From NCBI GenBank assembly GCA_002695185.1, contig NZOF01000168.1, forward strand, positions 1-36,638: a stretch of 36,638 nt of DNA, read 5' to 3'. Shown piece after piece: positions 9,801-16,884 of this stretch. Each line of letters starts with the position of its first letter. Within the stretch, counting starts at the first letter, position 1. A model generated the notes under the pieces. That model made no database searches, was not told the origin of the DNA, and was given only the letters and a program-made list of their open reading frames with translations. The DNA comes from Erythrobacter sp. Its GTDB lineage: Bacteria > Pseudomonadota > Alphaproteobacteria > Sphingomonadales > Sphingomonadaceae. The position numbers were made by a program, and so were the translations under genes.

Positions 9801-10043
9801 CTGGCGGGCGGCCTCGCCGATGCGGCGGAACGTGTCCTGATAGGCCTTTTCCGTCTGCTTCAGGCCCGGCATGCCGCCCGTGCCGACCTTGGCCAGCTCC
9901 TTCTCGACCTCCTCGATCACATTGATCGCCGCGCCGCTGAAGTCGTTGATGACCGTTTTGCCGGCGGTCATCGCGGTGCGCAGGCCGTTGATGTCGCCGG
10001 ACACCTGAAGGTAGAGATCGCGGCGGTTGCTCCTGCCTGCCAT
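6804..10043 (-). CDS. Tail tape measure protein with internal TIGR02594-type peptidoglycan hydrolase (1079 aa)
   Basis: This protein sets tail length and is ejected with the DNA. Features in order: coiled-coil N-terminal part (to about 200); hydrophobic stretch QYASGTSASIIFAQQSGQ then GFLGGPWGIALTSAVVML (about 200-265), typical of prophage tape measures; long helices; an enzyme domain at about 510-645; more coiled coil (about 680-900); and a Gly-rich C-terminus ending VAGVVHGQEYVFDAAST. The enzyme domain has W554-C555-AAF, GHVGFF with H606, and GGN with N625, the Cys-His-Asn pattern of the TIGR02594 family (NlpC/P60 or CHAP-like amidases or endopeptidases). At roughly 0.15 nm per residue the tail would be about 160 nm; the inserted domain may make this an overestimate. 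Confidence 0.9.
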   Translation of the reverse strand: MAGRSNRRDLYLQVSGDINGLRTAMTAGKTVINDFSGAAINVIEEVEKELAKVGTGGMPGLKQTEKAYQDTFRRIGEAARQAANAPTDQAAAQILDANATREAAAAATAKAQSLRTLAEAAARADQSTGGASTATRAYAVAAATAAVNAEQEAAALREQLVVLQAVERELGTSTAAHRKQVAVSGEARAGYQQLSYQLGDVATQYASGTSASIIFAQQSGQVIQAISLITGETKGFLGFLGGPWGIALTSAVVMLTPWVAKLLEGNDALGDAVEKLKQDAQEAENTRRAHEAFTQTIEGQIDAQRRLNEELDRSIKTQRQLAQEKVRDAQANLASQRESKADLQKQISAQQAIVDDYRKQVASPAFGTSPEEIMALVAMAGQAEQKLQDLITKMATLTASVGKSERAVREAQQPLIQAEVAAAFDKNAAAALRYEIALGKLNQQQAIGAGKKGVVDYRNPDGSITRGTLNGISNERYRSELARITKERDDAIKAAAQAAKAAPSLGRQIAIERSQTLLTSAQQYRGLSETGDNAQLQALFKQAGVNVDPKMVAWCAAFVNSVLATNGLPGTGSLSARSFASYGSATDKPVAGDIVVSKRGTGNQGHVGFFQGTDAKGNILVFGGNTSDKVGTQTVKRSDVIAFRRPTGTGNGSAESAANRQTRDEDAYASLLSRVKDQQLRVEQSRLVTISELADNDRRQVDLAREDIERAADKGVALKKWTEAEAEAVKLIASENAEKEKAAIAERERVALKQQAIDGEMAQLDGQAELLQLQDQLAGTSKDRRRIALQLLEIEGKQARLAIQRQLEAEKDPVRRAQLADEYSFQQRSEAMRRDILNRQYASPIEKYRQELAEFDIDDQLESAEVRFFENLNDELAESATRFIKLKGVAGDFFNQLIADVIRLQIKQAMAGGGGLIGGIIKLGGSLLGVGGSTLDTSNIVVNQSSIDNVFGNISGFDSGGWTGNGARGSVAGVVHGQEYVFDAASTARIGVDTLDALRAGTMTSKVPTMPSVASAERAVAGSYTPVQIGVLVEPSPYFHATVDGRAAAVAAPMADNAAAMGSTGAQIAIARRSAKAIP

Positions 10044-10046
10044 CCA

Positions 10047-10163
10047 TCACCTCCGTTGCTTGTTCGCGGCGATCCGCGCGTCGATCATCGACCAATATTC
10101 ATGGGGCGTGGCCGACCAGAACTGGTCGGCGCTCCACCCGAAATTCTCGAGGGCAAGGCCCAT
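10047..10163 (-). CDS. Second tail assembly chaperone (GTA g10.1-like), short form
   Basis: A 38-residue product starts at the ATG that overlaps the stop of the first chaperone (TGATG). Its sequence, with GWSADQFWSATPHEYWSM, matches the G-W-x-P/A-x-x-F-W-x-A-T-P-x-E pattern of small phage tail assembly chaperones (the DUF2376 type encoded before tape measures in gene transfer agents). The same frame is open upstream to 10256, inside the first chaperone gene. The residues just before the ATG (RWRRL) also fit the family, so the domain may begin earlier and be made by a -1 frameshift. It ends three bases before the tape-measure ATG. Confidence 0.65.
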   Translation of the reverse strand: MGLALENFGWSADQFWSATPHEYWSMIDARIAANKQRR

Positions 10164-10585
10164 CAGGCGGCGCCAGCGGTCCTTCTCGGGTTTGCTGGAA
10201 CCGCCTTCGCTTCCCCCGATGCGGTGCGACCGCCCGACGCCGCGTCGACCAGGCACAACGTCAGCCGCGCCATCGCGCGAAAGACGCCCTCTTCGAAGAT
10301 CAACTCGCCGATGCGTTCGTCATCGACCTGTGCGGTGAGCTCGTCCCCCTGGGCAGCGCCGGCGCGGATCAGCTCGCCGGCGATCTGGCCCAGCTGGGTC
10401 AGGGTCAGGCCGCCGACATTGCCCGCGCGATACAGGTCCATGATGCTGCGACCCGTCACCTCCTCGATGCCGACGATCGCCTCGTGGGACGGGCGCAGCC
10501 GATAGGTCACGCCGGCGAGCGTCAGTTCATGCTCGCCCCGCTGGGCGTTGGCGGCCTTCCCTGCCGCCGGACGACGGATCGACAT
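10163..10585 (-). CDS. First tail assembly chaperone (Phage_TAC_11 / GTA gp10-like), 140 aa
   Basis: The N-terminal half has the family signature: RGEHELTLAGVTYRLRPSHE followed by AIVGIEEVTG, then helices and GLTLTQLGQIAGELIRAGA. GTA gp10-type proteins (PF11836) have this strand-turn-strand and helix layout and a role in folding or loading the tape measure during tail assembly. It starts in a TGATG overlap with the tail tube gene and ends in a TGATG overlap with the second chaperone. The last 30 codons are Ala/Pro/Arg-rich and include a run of five G (10213-10217, read on the minus strand), where slippage into the second chaperone frame is possible. Confidence 0.8.
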   Translation of the reverse strand: MSIRRPAAGKAANAQRGEHELTLAGVTYRLRPSHEAIVGIEEVTGRSIMDLYRAGNVGGLTLTQLGQIAGELIRAGAAQGDELTAQVDDERIGELIFEEGVFRAMARLTLCLVDAASGGRTASGEAKAVPANPRRTAGAA

Positions 10586-11010
10586 CAGGCCGTCGCCGTC
10601 AGGTCATCGACGATCGGCGCGCCGACATTCGACAAGTCGCAGCTGAAGGTCACCGCGCCCGTCTGCGGATGCTCGGACGAAAAATTGCCGATCGCGACCG
10701 TGCCATGATATTTGATGATGCTGCCCTTCTTGATCTGAAGGTTGATCTCGGGCGGCTGCGCCTTCGACGCGTCCGACAGCAGCTTGAACGCGGCGTCGGG
10801 CAGCTTCAGATTGCCCGACGGGCTGATCGTGATCTTCTGCTTGCCATAGCTGGTGCCGCCATAGGCGCCGCTATCCTTGTCGGAAATGTCGATTTCCTGC
10901 GAGGAACGGCGGAAGCTGAAGCCGGTTTCGCCGCCCAGCGCCGTGAACACTTCCGCCTCCTGGCCGTCGCCGAAACAGACGCGCCAGTCCTGACCATATT
11001 CGTTTGCCAT
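10585..11010 (-). CDS. Major tail tube protein (141 aa)
   Basis: Beta-rich protein of typical tail-tube size. It opens with MANEYGQDWRVCFGDG, then GETGFSFRRSSQEIDISDKDS, followed by YGKQKITISPSGNLKLPDAA. This is the layout of phage major tail proteins of the PF06199 / TIGR02126 type, including the ID.S.KDS block that packs against the next subunit ring. It lies just before the chaperones and tape measure, the standard position. The start has a short spacer (19 bases) after the tail-completion gene with a GGGAGA-type Shine-Dalgarno, which allows separate high-level translation of this abundant protein. Confidence 0.85.
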   Translation of the reverse strand: MANEYGQDWRVCFGDGQEAEVFTALGGETGFSFRRSSQEIDISDKDSGAYGGTSYGKQKITISPSGNLKLPDAAFKLLSDASKAQPPEINLQIKKGSIIKYHGTVAIGNFSSEHPQTGAVTFSCDLSNVGAPIVDDLTATA

Positions 11011-11028
11011 GTGATGTCTCCCTGCCGG

Positions 11029-11436
11029 TTAGGCCGGCTCTGCGATGAATTCGAAGGTGCTGATGCCGGCATAGGTGACGCCATCGGCGCCGACATTGCT
11101 GACGGTCGCGCCCAGATAGATGGGGCGCTGGAATGCGATGCCGTCGGCCTCCAGCGTCGCGCCCTCCAGGCAGGCGCGCGCCGCGTGCATCAGCGCCATC
11201 AGCGGGGCCCGGCTCGGCCCCCGGGTGACGAAATGCAGTTCGACGGTCATATTTTCGGCCTGCGCTCCCTTGCTGCCTTCATTGGCGGCGTCGATCGACC
11301 CGACCATGACGAAGGGCGGCTGCGTGTCCTGCTTCACATGCTGGTGCACGGATCCCAACGCCGGCGGCACGCCCGCCTTCAGCTTCGCGATCACCGCGTC
11401 CTGGGACGGCGTCAAAAGGTCGACGAAATCGCTCAT
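11029..11436 (-). CDS. Tail completion protein, DUF3168 family (135 aa)
   Basis: The sequence has the DUF3168 (gp17-like) layout: an N-terminal helix (DAVIAKLKAGVPP), HQHVKQDTQPPFVMVGSID, then NMTVELHFVTRG, and a final strand YAGISTFEFIAEP. Members of this family cap the head-proximal end of the tail and join it to the head-closure protein. The position between a gp10-like protein and the tail tube protein is canonical. It is separated from the upstream gene by three bases. Confidence 0.85.
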   Translation of the reverse strand: MSDFVDLLTPSQDAVIAKLKAGVPPALGSVHQHVKQDTQPPFVMVGSIDAANEGSKGAQAENMTVELHFVTRGPSRAPLMALMHAARACLEGATLEADGIAFQRPIYLGATVSNVGADGVTYAGISTFEFIAEPA

Positions 11437-11439
11437 GGA

Positions 11440-11964
11440 TCAGGCCCCGGCCTTCGACAGCGTCTGGTCCCAGAAGTTGACGAGGCGCTGTGTCGCCTCC
11501 TGCTGGGCATTGGGCACGAAGATGAAGGGGTGCGGCGCGCGCGCCTTCACCTTCATGGAATAGGTCGATGCGATATCGGCGGCCAGCTTCCGCCCCCGCG
11601 CCTTGCGCAATATGGCCTTCTGCTCGCCGCTGCCGATCGCGACCTTCACCCGCCGCCGGCGCTGGACGATGACCGTCTGCGCCTTCCGGCCGAATTCGAT
11701 GATGCGCCCGTAGAACAGGTTGCTCTTGCCGCGGCCCTGCGTCAGCAAGCCGATGCGGACCCTCAGCTGCTCGAGCATCAGCCAGACGCTCAGCCCGCCG
11801 CGCAGCGCGCCGGTGCGCTCGGGCGCTGCCGCCTGTTGCCGTTCGCGCAAATCCCGGCCGATGATAGCCAGCTCGACGCCCAGCTGATCGTGCGCGGCAT
11901 CGCTGATCTGGTCGAAGCGACGAAGCACCACCTCCGTGCCTTCAAGCCGCGAATATTGCATCAT
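11440..11964 (-). CDS. HK97 gp10-like neck / tail component (174 aa)
   Basis: Family features are an N-terminal helix after LEGTEVVLRRFDQ, the block RQQAAAPERTGALRGGLSV (the P-x-R-T-G-x-L-R signature of HK97 gp10-like proteins), Y.R..EFG, and a C-terminal HPFIFVPN....AT. These proteins sit in the neck or tail terminator region and are needed to join tails to filled heads. The basic insertion VIVQRRRRVKVAIGSGEQ is unusual in its charge and may contact DNA (inference). Either of two adjacent ATGs (11964 or 11961) could start it; the first gives an ATGA overlap with the head-closure gene. Confidence 0.85.
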   Translation of the reverse strand: MMQYSRLEGTEVVLRRFDQISDAAHDQLGVELAIIGRDLRERQQAAAPERTGALRGGLSVWLMLEQLRVRIGLLTQGRGKSNLFYGRIIEFGRKAQTVIVQRRRRVKVAIGSGEQKAILRKARGRKLAADIASTYSMKVKARAPHPFIFVPNAQQEATQRLVNFWDQTLSKAGA

Positions 11965-12314
11965 GGCGCATCGCTCCGCGCGCCCTCGGTCGTGGCGATG
12001 ATGATCAGCTGCTCGCGCTTCCCGTCGGGATCATCGGCCGAGGTGATGTTGAGAGGAATAGCGCCATGTTGGATTTGGTCGGCGGCGCGGATGTCGCCGC
12101 GCCAGCGAATTCGTATCCGATACACGGTTATGCTTTGCAGCACCTGGTCCATGACGGTCTCGCGACCTGTCAGGCCGACGACTTCCGCCCAGGGCTGGGC
12201 GATGGTCGCCCAATCGGTCGTATATGCGCCCTTGCCATCATCGACTTCGGTCACGCGCCGAATGACGATCTTGTGGCGCAGGTCGCCAGTGCGGAGCGGT
12301 GGGGCCGCCATCAC
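11961..12314 (-). CDS. Head closure / head-tail adaptor protein (117 aa)
   Basis: It has the SPP1 gp16-like (phage head-tail joining) pattern: GDLRHKIVIRRVTEVDDGKG at the N-terminus, WATIAQPWAEVVGLTGRE, and Y.IRIRWRGDI. These features recur in small beta-barrel proteins that plug the portal-connector channel and accept the tail. It overlaps both neighbours by four bases, in order between the connector and the gp10-like protein. Strong family call from pattern and position. Confidence 0.87.
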   Translation of the reverse strand: MMAAPPLRTGDLRHKIVIRRVTEVDDGKGAYTTDWATIAQPWAEVVGLTGRETVMDQVLQSITVYRIRIRWRGDIRAADQIQHGAIPLNITSADDPDGKREQLIIIATTEGARSDAP

Positions 12315-12823
12315 ACCCGCCGAAAGCGATAATGATCGAGCAAACTGGCAATTGCCGGAGGAAGATTGATGCCGTCTCGATTATTATACCAGTGGTCGAC
12401 CAGCAGCCGGGAGGCGTGCACAAGGTCCGCCGGCGCATCCGATTCCGAATAGCCGCAGGTAGCGGATATTGTGACAGCGCCCTCGACAGGTGCAACGGAA
12501 GGCCAGGCTTTTCCCACCTTGGGCTGAAGCCATGTCCACCCATCCCGGGTGAAAGAGCGATGGTCGTCGAATTGCTTTTCGTCGCCGACCGGATCGACAT
12601 AGGTGACGACGATCGTCTCGATGTCGACGGGGCGATAAGGAATGCGAATGTTCGGCCGAAAGCCATCGAGCTGCAGATGCAGGTCCTGCGCCGGAACAAC
12701 ACCGTAATTGGCGGCGATAAACGCGGCCGATGCCTCGATCAGCCTCTCAAGCTCGCCATCCTCATCCGTTCCGTCCAGACGGAGGTGCAGCTTCGCGTCT
12801 TCTAGCTCGATAAAGCCGGCCAT
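12311..12823 (-). CDS. Head-tail connector protein (gp6-like), 170 aa
   Basis: The N-terminus, with LEDAKLHLRLDGTDEDGELE then LIEASAAFIAANYG, is the classic gp6 or phiE125 gp8-like connector signature of acidic four-helix proteins that form a ring under the portal. The middle (NIRIPYRPVDIETIVVTYVD) and the C-terminus (HASRLLVDHWYNNRDG) also fit. It has its own Shine-Dalgarno-type region after a 51-base spacer and leads into the head-closure gene with a four-base overlap. Confidence 0.87.
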   Translation of the reverse strand: MAGFIELEDAKLHLRLDGTDEDGELERLIEASAAFIAANYGVVPAQDLHLQLDGFRPNIRIPYRPVDIETIVVTYVDPVGDEKQFDDHRSFTRDGWTWLQPKVGKAWPSVAPVEGAVTISATCGYSESDAPADLVHASRLLVDHWYNNRDGINLPPAIASLLDHYRFRRV

Positions 12824-12874
12824 GTCGCCTCCCGCGGCACCGGGGGCGGACCATCTCCGGCCCGCCCCATCAGA

Positions 12875-13315
12875 TCAGGCCTGATCGGCCTGCGGATTGT
12901 CGTGGCCCATCCCCTTGATGACGAGCGCGGCGATCGGCGTGCCCGTCCCATGGGTGCCGCCGAAATCGGCCAGCAGTTTCAGGTAGCGCTTGCCGCCCTT
13001 ATAACCGAAACGATATGCCGCCGCTGCGGCGTGCGCGCTGGTCAGCGCCTTGATGATGCCACCGGTGCCGATCGAGTCTACGCCCAGCACGTCCTTCAGC
13101 TCGACAGCCTCATAGGTGACGTCGTCGTCGGAGTGGGTGAGCTTGAACTCGATCTTGTTCGTGGCGGTGAACGTGATGCCGCCGGCGCCGATCGCCAGCA
13201 CGACCTCCGCCGCGTCGTAGCCGATCAGGTCGACCGCCGCCGGCGTGTTGTCGGCCGACAAAACCTCATTGCCGATCATGAGCGCTACGGCCATGGCCGA
13301 ATGAATATCCTTCAT
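12875..13315 (-). CDS. Small head-region protein of unknown family, possible decoration or head fibre protein (146 aa)
   Basis: The start at 13315 is chosen because GGAG lies about 9 bases upstream; a longer frame to 13375 has no such site. It encodes MKDIHSAMAVALMIGNEVLS and then a beta-rich body with THSDDDVTYEAVELKDVLG, a helix, and KGGKRYLKLLADFGGTHGTG. I do not recognise a named family. Its place right after the major capsid gene, its own strong ribosome-binding site and its size fit a capsid-decorating protein, but that is inference. Spacers on both sides (51 and 80 bases) suggest independent translation. Confidence 0.6.
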   Translation of the reverse strand: MKDIHSAMAVALMIGNEVLSADNTPAAVDLIGYDAAEVVLAIGAGGITFTATNKIEFKLTHSDDDVTYEAVELKDVLGVDSIGTGGIIKALTSAHAAAAAYRFGYKGGKRYLKLLADFGGTHGTGTPIAALVIKGMGHDNPQADQA

Positions 13316-13395
13316 GGAATGTCTCCAGGAATGTGATGAGAAGCGAGGGCCGCCAACCTGAATGTCGGCGGCCATGATGCCGGATCGTCAGCCGA

Positions 13396-14673
13396 TCAGG
13401 CGGCGCACTTCAGCAGCTTGATGGCCTCGAAGTTGGTGATGCCGCCACCCACGCGCTTGGTCGCGTAGAACTGAACGAAGGGCTTGTTGGTGTAGGGGTC
13501 GCGCAGGATGGTCACGCCCATGCGATCGGCGATCGTATAGGCGCGCTTCCAGTCGGCGACCGCGACGGGAAACTTGCCTGCGCCCAGCTCGTCCATGAAA
13601 TCGTCGGTATAGACGGGCTTGCCCAGGATCGTGCCGACCTGCTCCGAACTGGTCGGCGCGGCCCACAGGTAATTGCCCTGGCCGTCCTTCCACTTCCGGA
13701 TCGATGCCATCGTCTTGTCCGACGTCATGAAAGCCGCGCCGTTGCGATAGCCCTGCTTGAGCGCAAACAGCAAGTCGATCATCGCATCGCCGGGATTGCT
13801 CGTTGCGAACGCAGCCGCAGCGCCCGTTTTCACGAAACCGACCTTGCCCCAGGCATAGTCGGCGTTGGCCACGGTGTCGTATGCCAGGATCCCGCGCGGC
13901 TTGTTCTTGCCGTTCCCGCGGATGAAGGCCGGGCTTTCGGCCTCATCGAATGAAATCGAGATTTCATCGGCCAGCCAGGCCGCGACGTCGAAGCGCGCAT
14001 CATCCAGCAGCGTCTGGGTCGCGGCCGGATTGGCGTAGAGCTCACCCGAGGGCAAGGCCAGTTCGCGCAGAGAGGGCGTTCCGGTTTCGGGGCGCTCATC
14101 CTCTTCGCCGACCCAGCCCGAGGTTGCACCCCCGACACTGACCAGCTTCTTGTAGGTCTGCCCGGAAATCTGCACCACCCGGGCCAGTTGCCGCATGACC
14201 GACATGCTGGTCAGCACTCGATCGATGCCCTGTTCCCAGTCGATAGGGACCATATAGCCGCCATCCGGGTCCGACTGCGTGGTCAGGCCCGCGCTGACCG
14301 CCAGCTGGCCCAGGTCGGCGTCGACATTGCCGCGACGGAACCAGGTGGAGAAGGCGGTGCGGTGCTCCCGCTCGGCCGCGTTCAGTCCGTCGCCGGCGCC
14401 GCCGCCCAGCTGCGCGGCGGTCAGGGCAGCCGACAGGCGATCGATTTCCGCATTGATCGGATCGATCAGCGCGTTCGCCTCGTCCTGCGTCAGGCGACCC
14501 GCCAGCGCCTCTTCGTGCTTTTCGCGCATCGCGGTGACGGCCGCGTTGATCGCGGCGATCTGGGTCAAGGCGTCCGTCGGTTCCGCGCGAGGCGCGGCGT
14601 GCACGGCGCGGGGAGTGGACGCGACTAGGGTCGCGCCGGCCGCCATCAGGGCGGCGCGCTGCAAATTCTTCAT
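13396..14673 (-). CDS. Major capsid protein, HK97 fold (425 aa)
   Basis: Residues 33-118 are a charged helical delta domain of the type that acts as scaffold and is cut off by the prohead protease. The mature shell protein probably starts near 119-138, before GGYMVP (138-143). Family motifs follow: VGEEDERPET (E-loop region), LPSGELYANPAATQTLLDDA and FIRGNGKNKPRGIL, and the C-terminus ends IKLLKCAA. The ATG at 14673 has a strong AGGAG eight bases upstream. Oddly, residues 1-26 look like a Sec signal peptide: basic start, hydrophobic Ala/Leu core and a V-H-A cleavage-like site. The adjacent ClpP-like protease gene fits the maturation role. Confidence 0.93.
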   Translation of the reverse strand: MKNLQRAALMAAGATLVASTPRAVHAAPRAEPTDALTQIAAINAAVTAMREKHEEALAGRLTQDEANALIDPINAEIDRLSAALTAAQLGGGAGDGLNAAEREHRTAFSTWFRRGNVDADLGQLAVSAGLTTQSDPDGGYMVPIDWEQGIDRVLTSMSVMRQLARVVQISGQTYKKLVSVGGATSGWVGEEDERPETGTPSLRELALPSGELYANPAATQTLLDDARFDVAAWLADEISISFDEAESPAFIRGNGKNKPRGILAYDTVANADYAWGKVGFVKTGAAAAFATSNPGDAMIDLLFALKQGYRNGAAFMTSDKTMASIRKWKDGQGNYLWAAPTSSEQVGTILGKPVYTDDFMDELGAGKFPVAVADWKRAYTIADRMGVTILRDPYTNKPFVQFYATKRVGGGITNFEAIKLLKCAA

Positions 14674-14684
14674 GAGGATAGCTC

Positions 14685-15569
14685 CTATTGGGAGAGTGTC
14701 GCCAGAAGCCCGGACAGGGCTTGGTTCAGCTGCTGGCCGTCAGCGCCGGGCGTGACGTCCTGGTCCGGGGCAGCGCCGGGCGTGCCCTTCAGATTCTTGA
14801 TGCGGGCGCGCGCCTGTGTGCGCGTCATGCCCGATGCGACGAGCACCAGTTCCATGGCGCGAAGCTCGTTGACTGTCTTGTCGCAGGCCTGTGCTTGGTC
14901 GTCGATCGTGACGGCGTCCGCGGGCAGCAGCGCGTCTGCGAACCCACGCTCCACCGCCGTGCTGCCGGACATGAAGGTCTCGGCGTTCATCCACCCGACA
15001 ATCTGGTCGCGCTCGCCGCCGGACCGGGCAGCATAGACGTCGGCCATAGCCCCGTCGAATGGCTCCAGCCATGCGGCCGTTTCCGCCATGTCATGGCGGT
15101 TCCCCATGGCGATGACCCAGCAATTATGGATCATCAGGAACGACGCTGCGCCGATCTCGATGGTGTCGCCGGCCATGGCGATGATCGACGCGGCCGAAGC
15201 GGCCATTCCCATCACCTTGACCGTGATATTCTGCGGATGCTCGCGCAGGACATTGTAGACGGCAATGCCTTCGAACATGTCCCCGCCATAGCTGTTGATG
15301 TGGACCTCGACATCGCGGTCGCCGATCGCACGCAGCTGGCTCTGCACCTTTTTCGCCGTGACGCCGCCTCCGGTCCAGTAGTCCTCCCCGATGCTGTCGA
15401 ACATGGTGATGACATTGTCGCCCTGGGCGACGGCGCGCACGCCGGCCGCCGCGTCGCCATAGCGGTCGATCACCGACGCCGGGGTAAAGGCCTGCAGGCG
15501 ACGGTCGGCGGGAATGGGCAGCGCGCCAGGACGCGCGCTCGCGAACAGGCGCGGCGGTTTACGCATCAT
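14685..15569 (-). CDS. Head maturation protease, ClpP-like (294 aa)
   Basis: This is the prohead serine protease that removes the capsid delta domains. The ClpP-type core spans about residues 50-215: INSYGGDMFEGIAVYN, then GMAASAAS with the nucleophile Ser at 125, then LMIHNCW with the catalytic His at 148. The order Ser-His with this spacing matches the S14/ClpP group. The C-terminal tail (about 220-294) is charged and low-complexity and may act as a targeting or scaffold segment. Two adjacent ATGs (15569, 15566) are possible starts; both overlap the portal gene by several bases. The stop lies 11 bases from the capsid ATG. Confidence 0.9.
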   Translation of the reverse strand: MMRKPPRLFASARPGALPIPADRRLQAFTPASVIDRYGDAAAGVRAVAQGDNVITMFDSIGEDYWTGGGVTAKKVQSQLRAIGDRDVEVHINSYGGDMFEGIAVYNVLREHPQNITVKVMGMAASAASIIAMAGDTIEIGAASFLMIHNCWVIAMGNRHDMAETAAWLEPFDGAMADVYAARSGGERDQIVGWMNAETFMSGSTAVERGFADALLPADAVTIDDQAQACDKTVNELRAMELVLVASGMTRTQARARIKNLKGTPGAAPDQDVTPGADGQQLNQALSGLLATLSQ

Positions 15570-16875
15570 CGTCTTCTGGTTCCTTGCTGGACTTGTCGTC
15601 TTTGCCGGCCGTGTTGGGCGGCGGATAGTGGATGTCGCCGCCCTCGCGCGGGTTCTCGTCTTCCAGCTCCAGCACCTTGTTGGGGCTGAAGACGCCCCAT
15701 TGCAGCGCTTTCGTATAGGCGTCCCAACGCGCTTTCAGGTCGCCGCGCACGAGCGCATTGCGGTTGAACCGGGCATAGATCGCCGGATCGGCGATCATCG
15801 CGCTCAGTTCCTCCTCCCACATGACCAGATGGTCATCCAGCGTGTAGGCAACAAAGCCGTTGGACTTCTGCTCGAGGCCGGTGCCCCAGTTGCTGTCGGA
15901 GCCGCTATTGTCGCCGATCATGCTGGGTGGAACGCCGAAGAACATGCAGATCTCGGAGCGGGTCAGCTTCTGCGCCTCGATCCACTGCATGTCTGTCGGG
16001 CTCATCGAAATGGTTTCCCACTTCAGCCCTTCCTCCAGCAGCAGCACGCCGCCGTCCTTGTCACCGCCGGCGCGAAAATCGTCCAGGGAACGCTGGAGAT
16101 TGTTGTAGGCCGAATCGCTCAGCGTCTTGCCATCCGGCATGGAGACGGCGCCGGAGGGCCGGGCTCCGTGCTTGAAAGTCGCCGCGACCTGCCGGTCCCG
16201 CGCACGCGCCTGCCCGATCGTCTCCCGCGCGTAGGTTAGCGGCGTGACGCCGCGATAGCCGTTGAGCGTCAGCCCATAGAGGTGGAACATGTCATCCTGC
16301 CCCACGGTGAGGCGGGAGCCATTCTTGCGGATGACGTCATACTCGACCGACAGATCGTCCCGCTGGCGGACGGTTACCCGATCCGGATGGATCGGGATCA
16401 GTTCCCGGACTTCGCCCCTGGATTTCGATTTCAGGGCAAAACCGTCGCCACGCAGCAGGACATGCGCTTGCATCATCCTTTTGAACTGGGCCGGCCGCTG
16501 CCACCGATTGGGCCGGCGGCGCAGCAGCTGCGCGACTGCATGATCCGAAGCATCACTGCGGGTCCGGTCATCGACCCGGCGCTTCACGTCGATCGGCAGT
16601 GTCGCGACCTTGCCGGCGATCAGGCGCACGCAACCGAAAACCGCGCCTATCCGCATGGCTGTTTCCGGCGTCACGACCTCGCCGGTCAGGCCGGCTTCGC
16701 CGCGCAGTGCCGCCTCCAATTCTGCGGAGCTGGAAATGACGAACCCGCCGTCGGGCGCAACGGCTTGCGCCAGCGGCCTCCCTGCAGCCCCGAACGAGAG
16801 CGGAACGCCACCAGCCACATTATGCGTGGACGCTTCCCCGGCCGATCGGCCGAGGATGCGATCGAAAATGCTCAT
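15559..16875 (-). CDS. Portal protein, HK97 family (438 aa)
   Basis: This protein forms the dodecameric DNA channel at one capsid vertex. HK97-portal features are: GAVFGCVRLIAGKVATLPID; the QFKRMMQAHVLLRGDGFALK region; LIPIHPDRVTVRQRDDLSVE; the clip and stem with GVTPLTYARETIGQARARDR; MSPTDMQWIEAQKLTRSEIC followed by MFFGVPPSMIGD; and a C-terminus rich in charged residues. Length is within the usual 400-450 aa. It starts nine bases after terL and overlaps the protease gene. Confidence 0.92.
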   Translation of the reverse strand: MSIFDRILGRSAGEASTHNVAGGVPLSFGAAGRPLAQAVAPDGGFVISSSAELEAALRGEAGLTGEVVTPETAMRIGAVFGCVRLIAGKVATLPIDVKRRVDDRTRSDASDHAVAQLLRRRPNRWQRPAQFKRMMQAHVLLRGDGFALKSKSRGEVRELIPIHPDRVTVRQRDDLSVEYDVIRKNGSRLTVGQDDMFHLYGLTLNGYRGVTPLTYARETIGQARARDRQVAATFKHGARPSGAVSMPDGKTLSDSAYNNLQRSLDDFRAGGDKDGGVLLLEEGLKWETISMSPTDMQWIEAQKLTRSEICMFFGVPPSMIGDNSGSDSNWGTGLEQKSNGFVAYTLDDHLVMWEEELSAMIADPAIYARFNRNALVRGDLKARWDAYTKALQWGVFSPNKVLELEDENPREGGDIHYPPPNTAGKDDKSSKEPEDDDA

Positions 16876-16884
16876 GCACTCTCC

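Noticed and set aside
10669..12369. Long plus-strand open frame (566 codons) opposite the tail tube, neck and connector genes
   Set aside because: It covers four well-supported minus-strand genes with recognised motifs and itself shows no domain or start site.
14688..15689. Plus-strand frame (333 codons) opposite the protease gene
   Set aside because: Antisense shadow of a ClpP-like gene with clear catalytic motifs.
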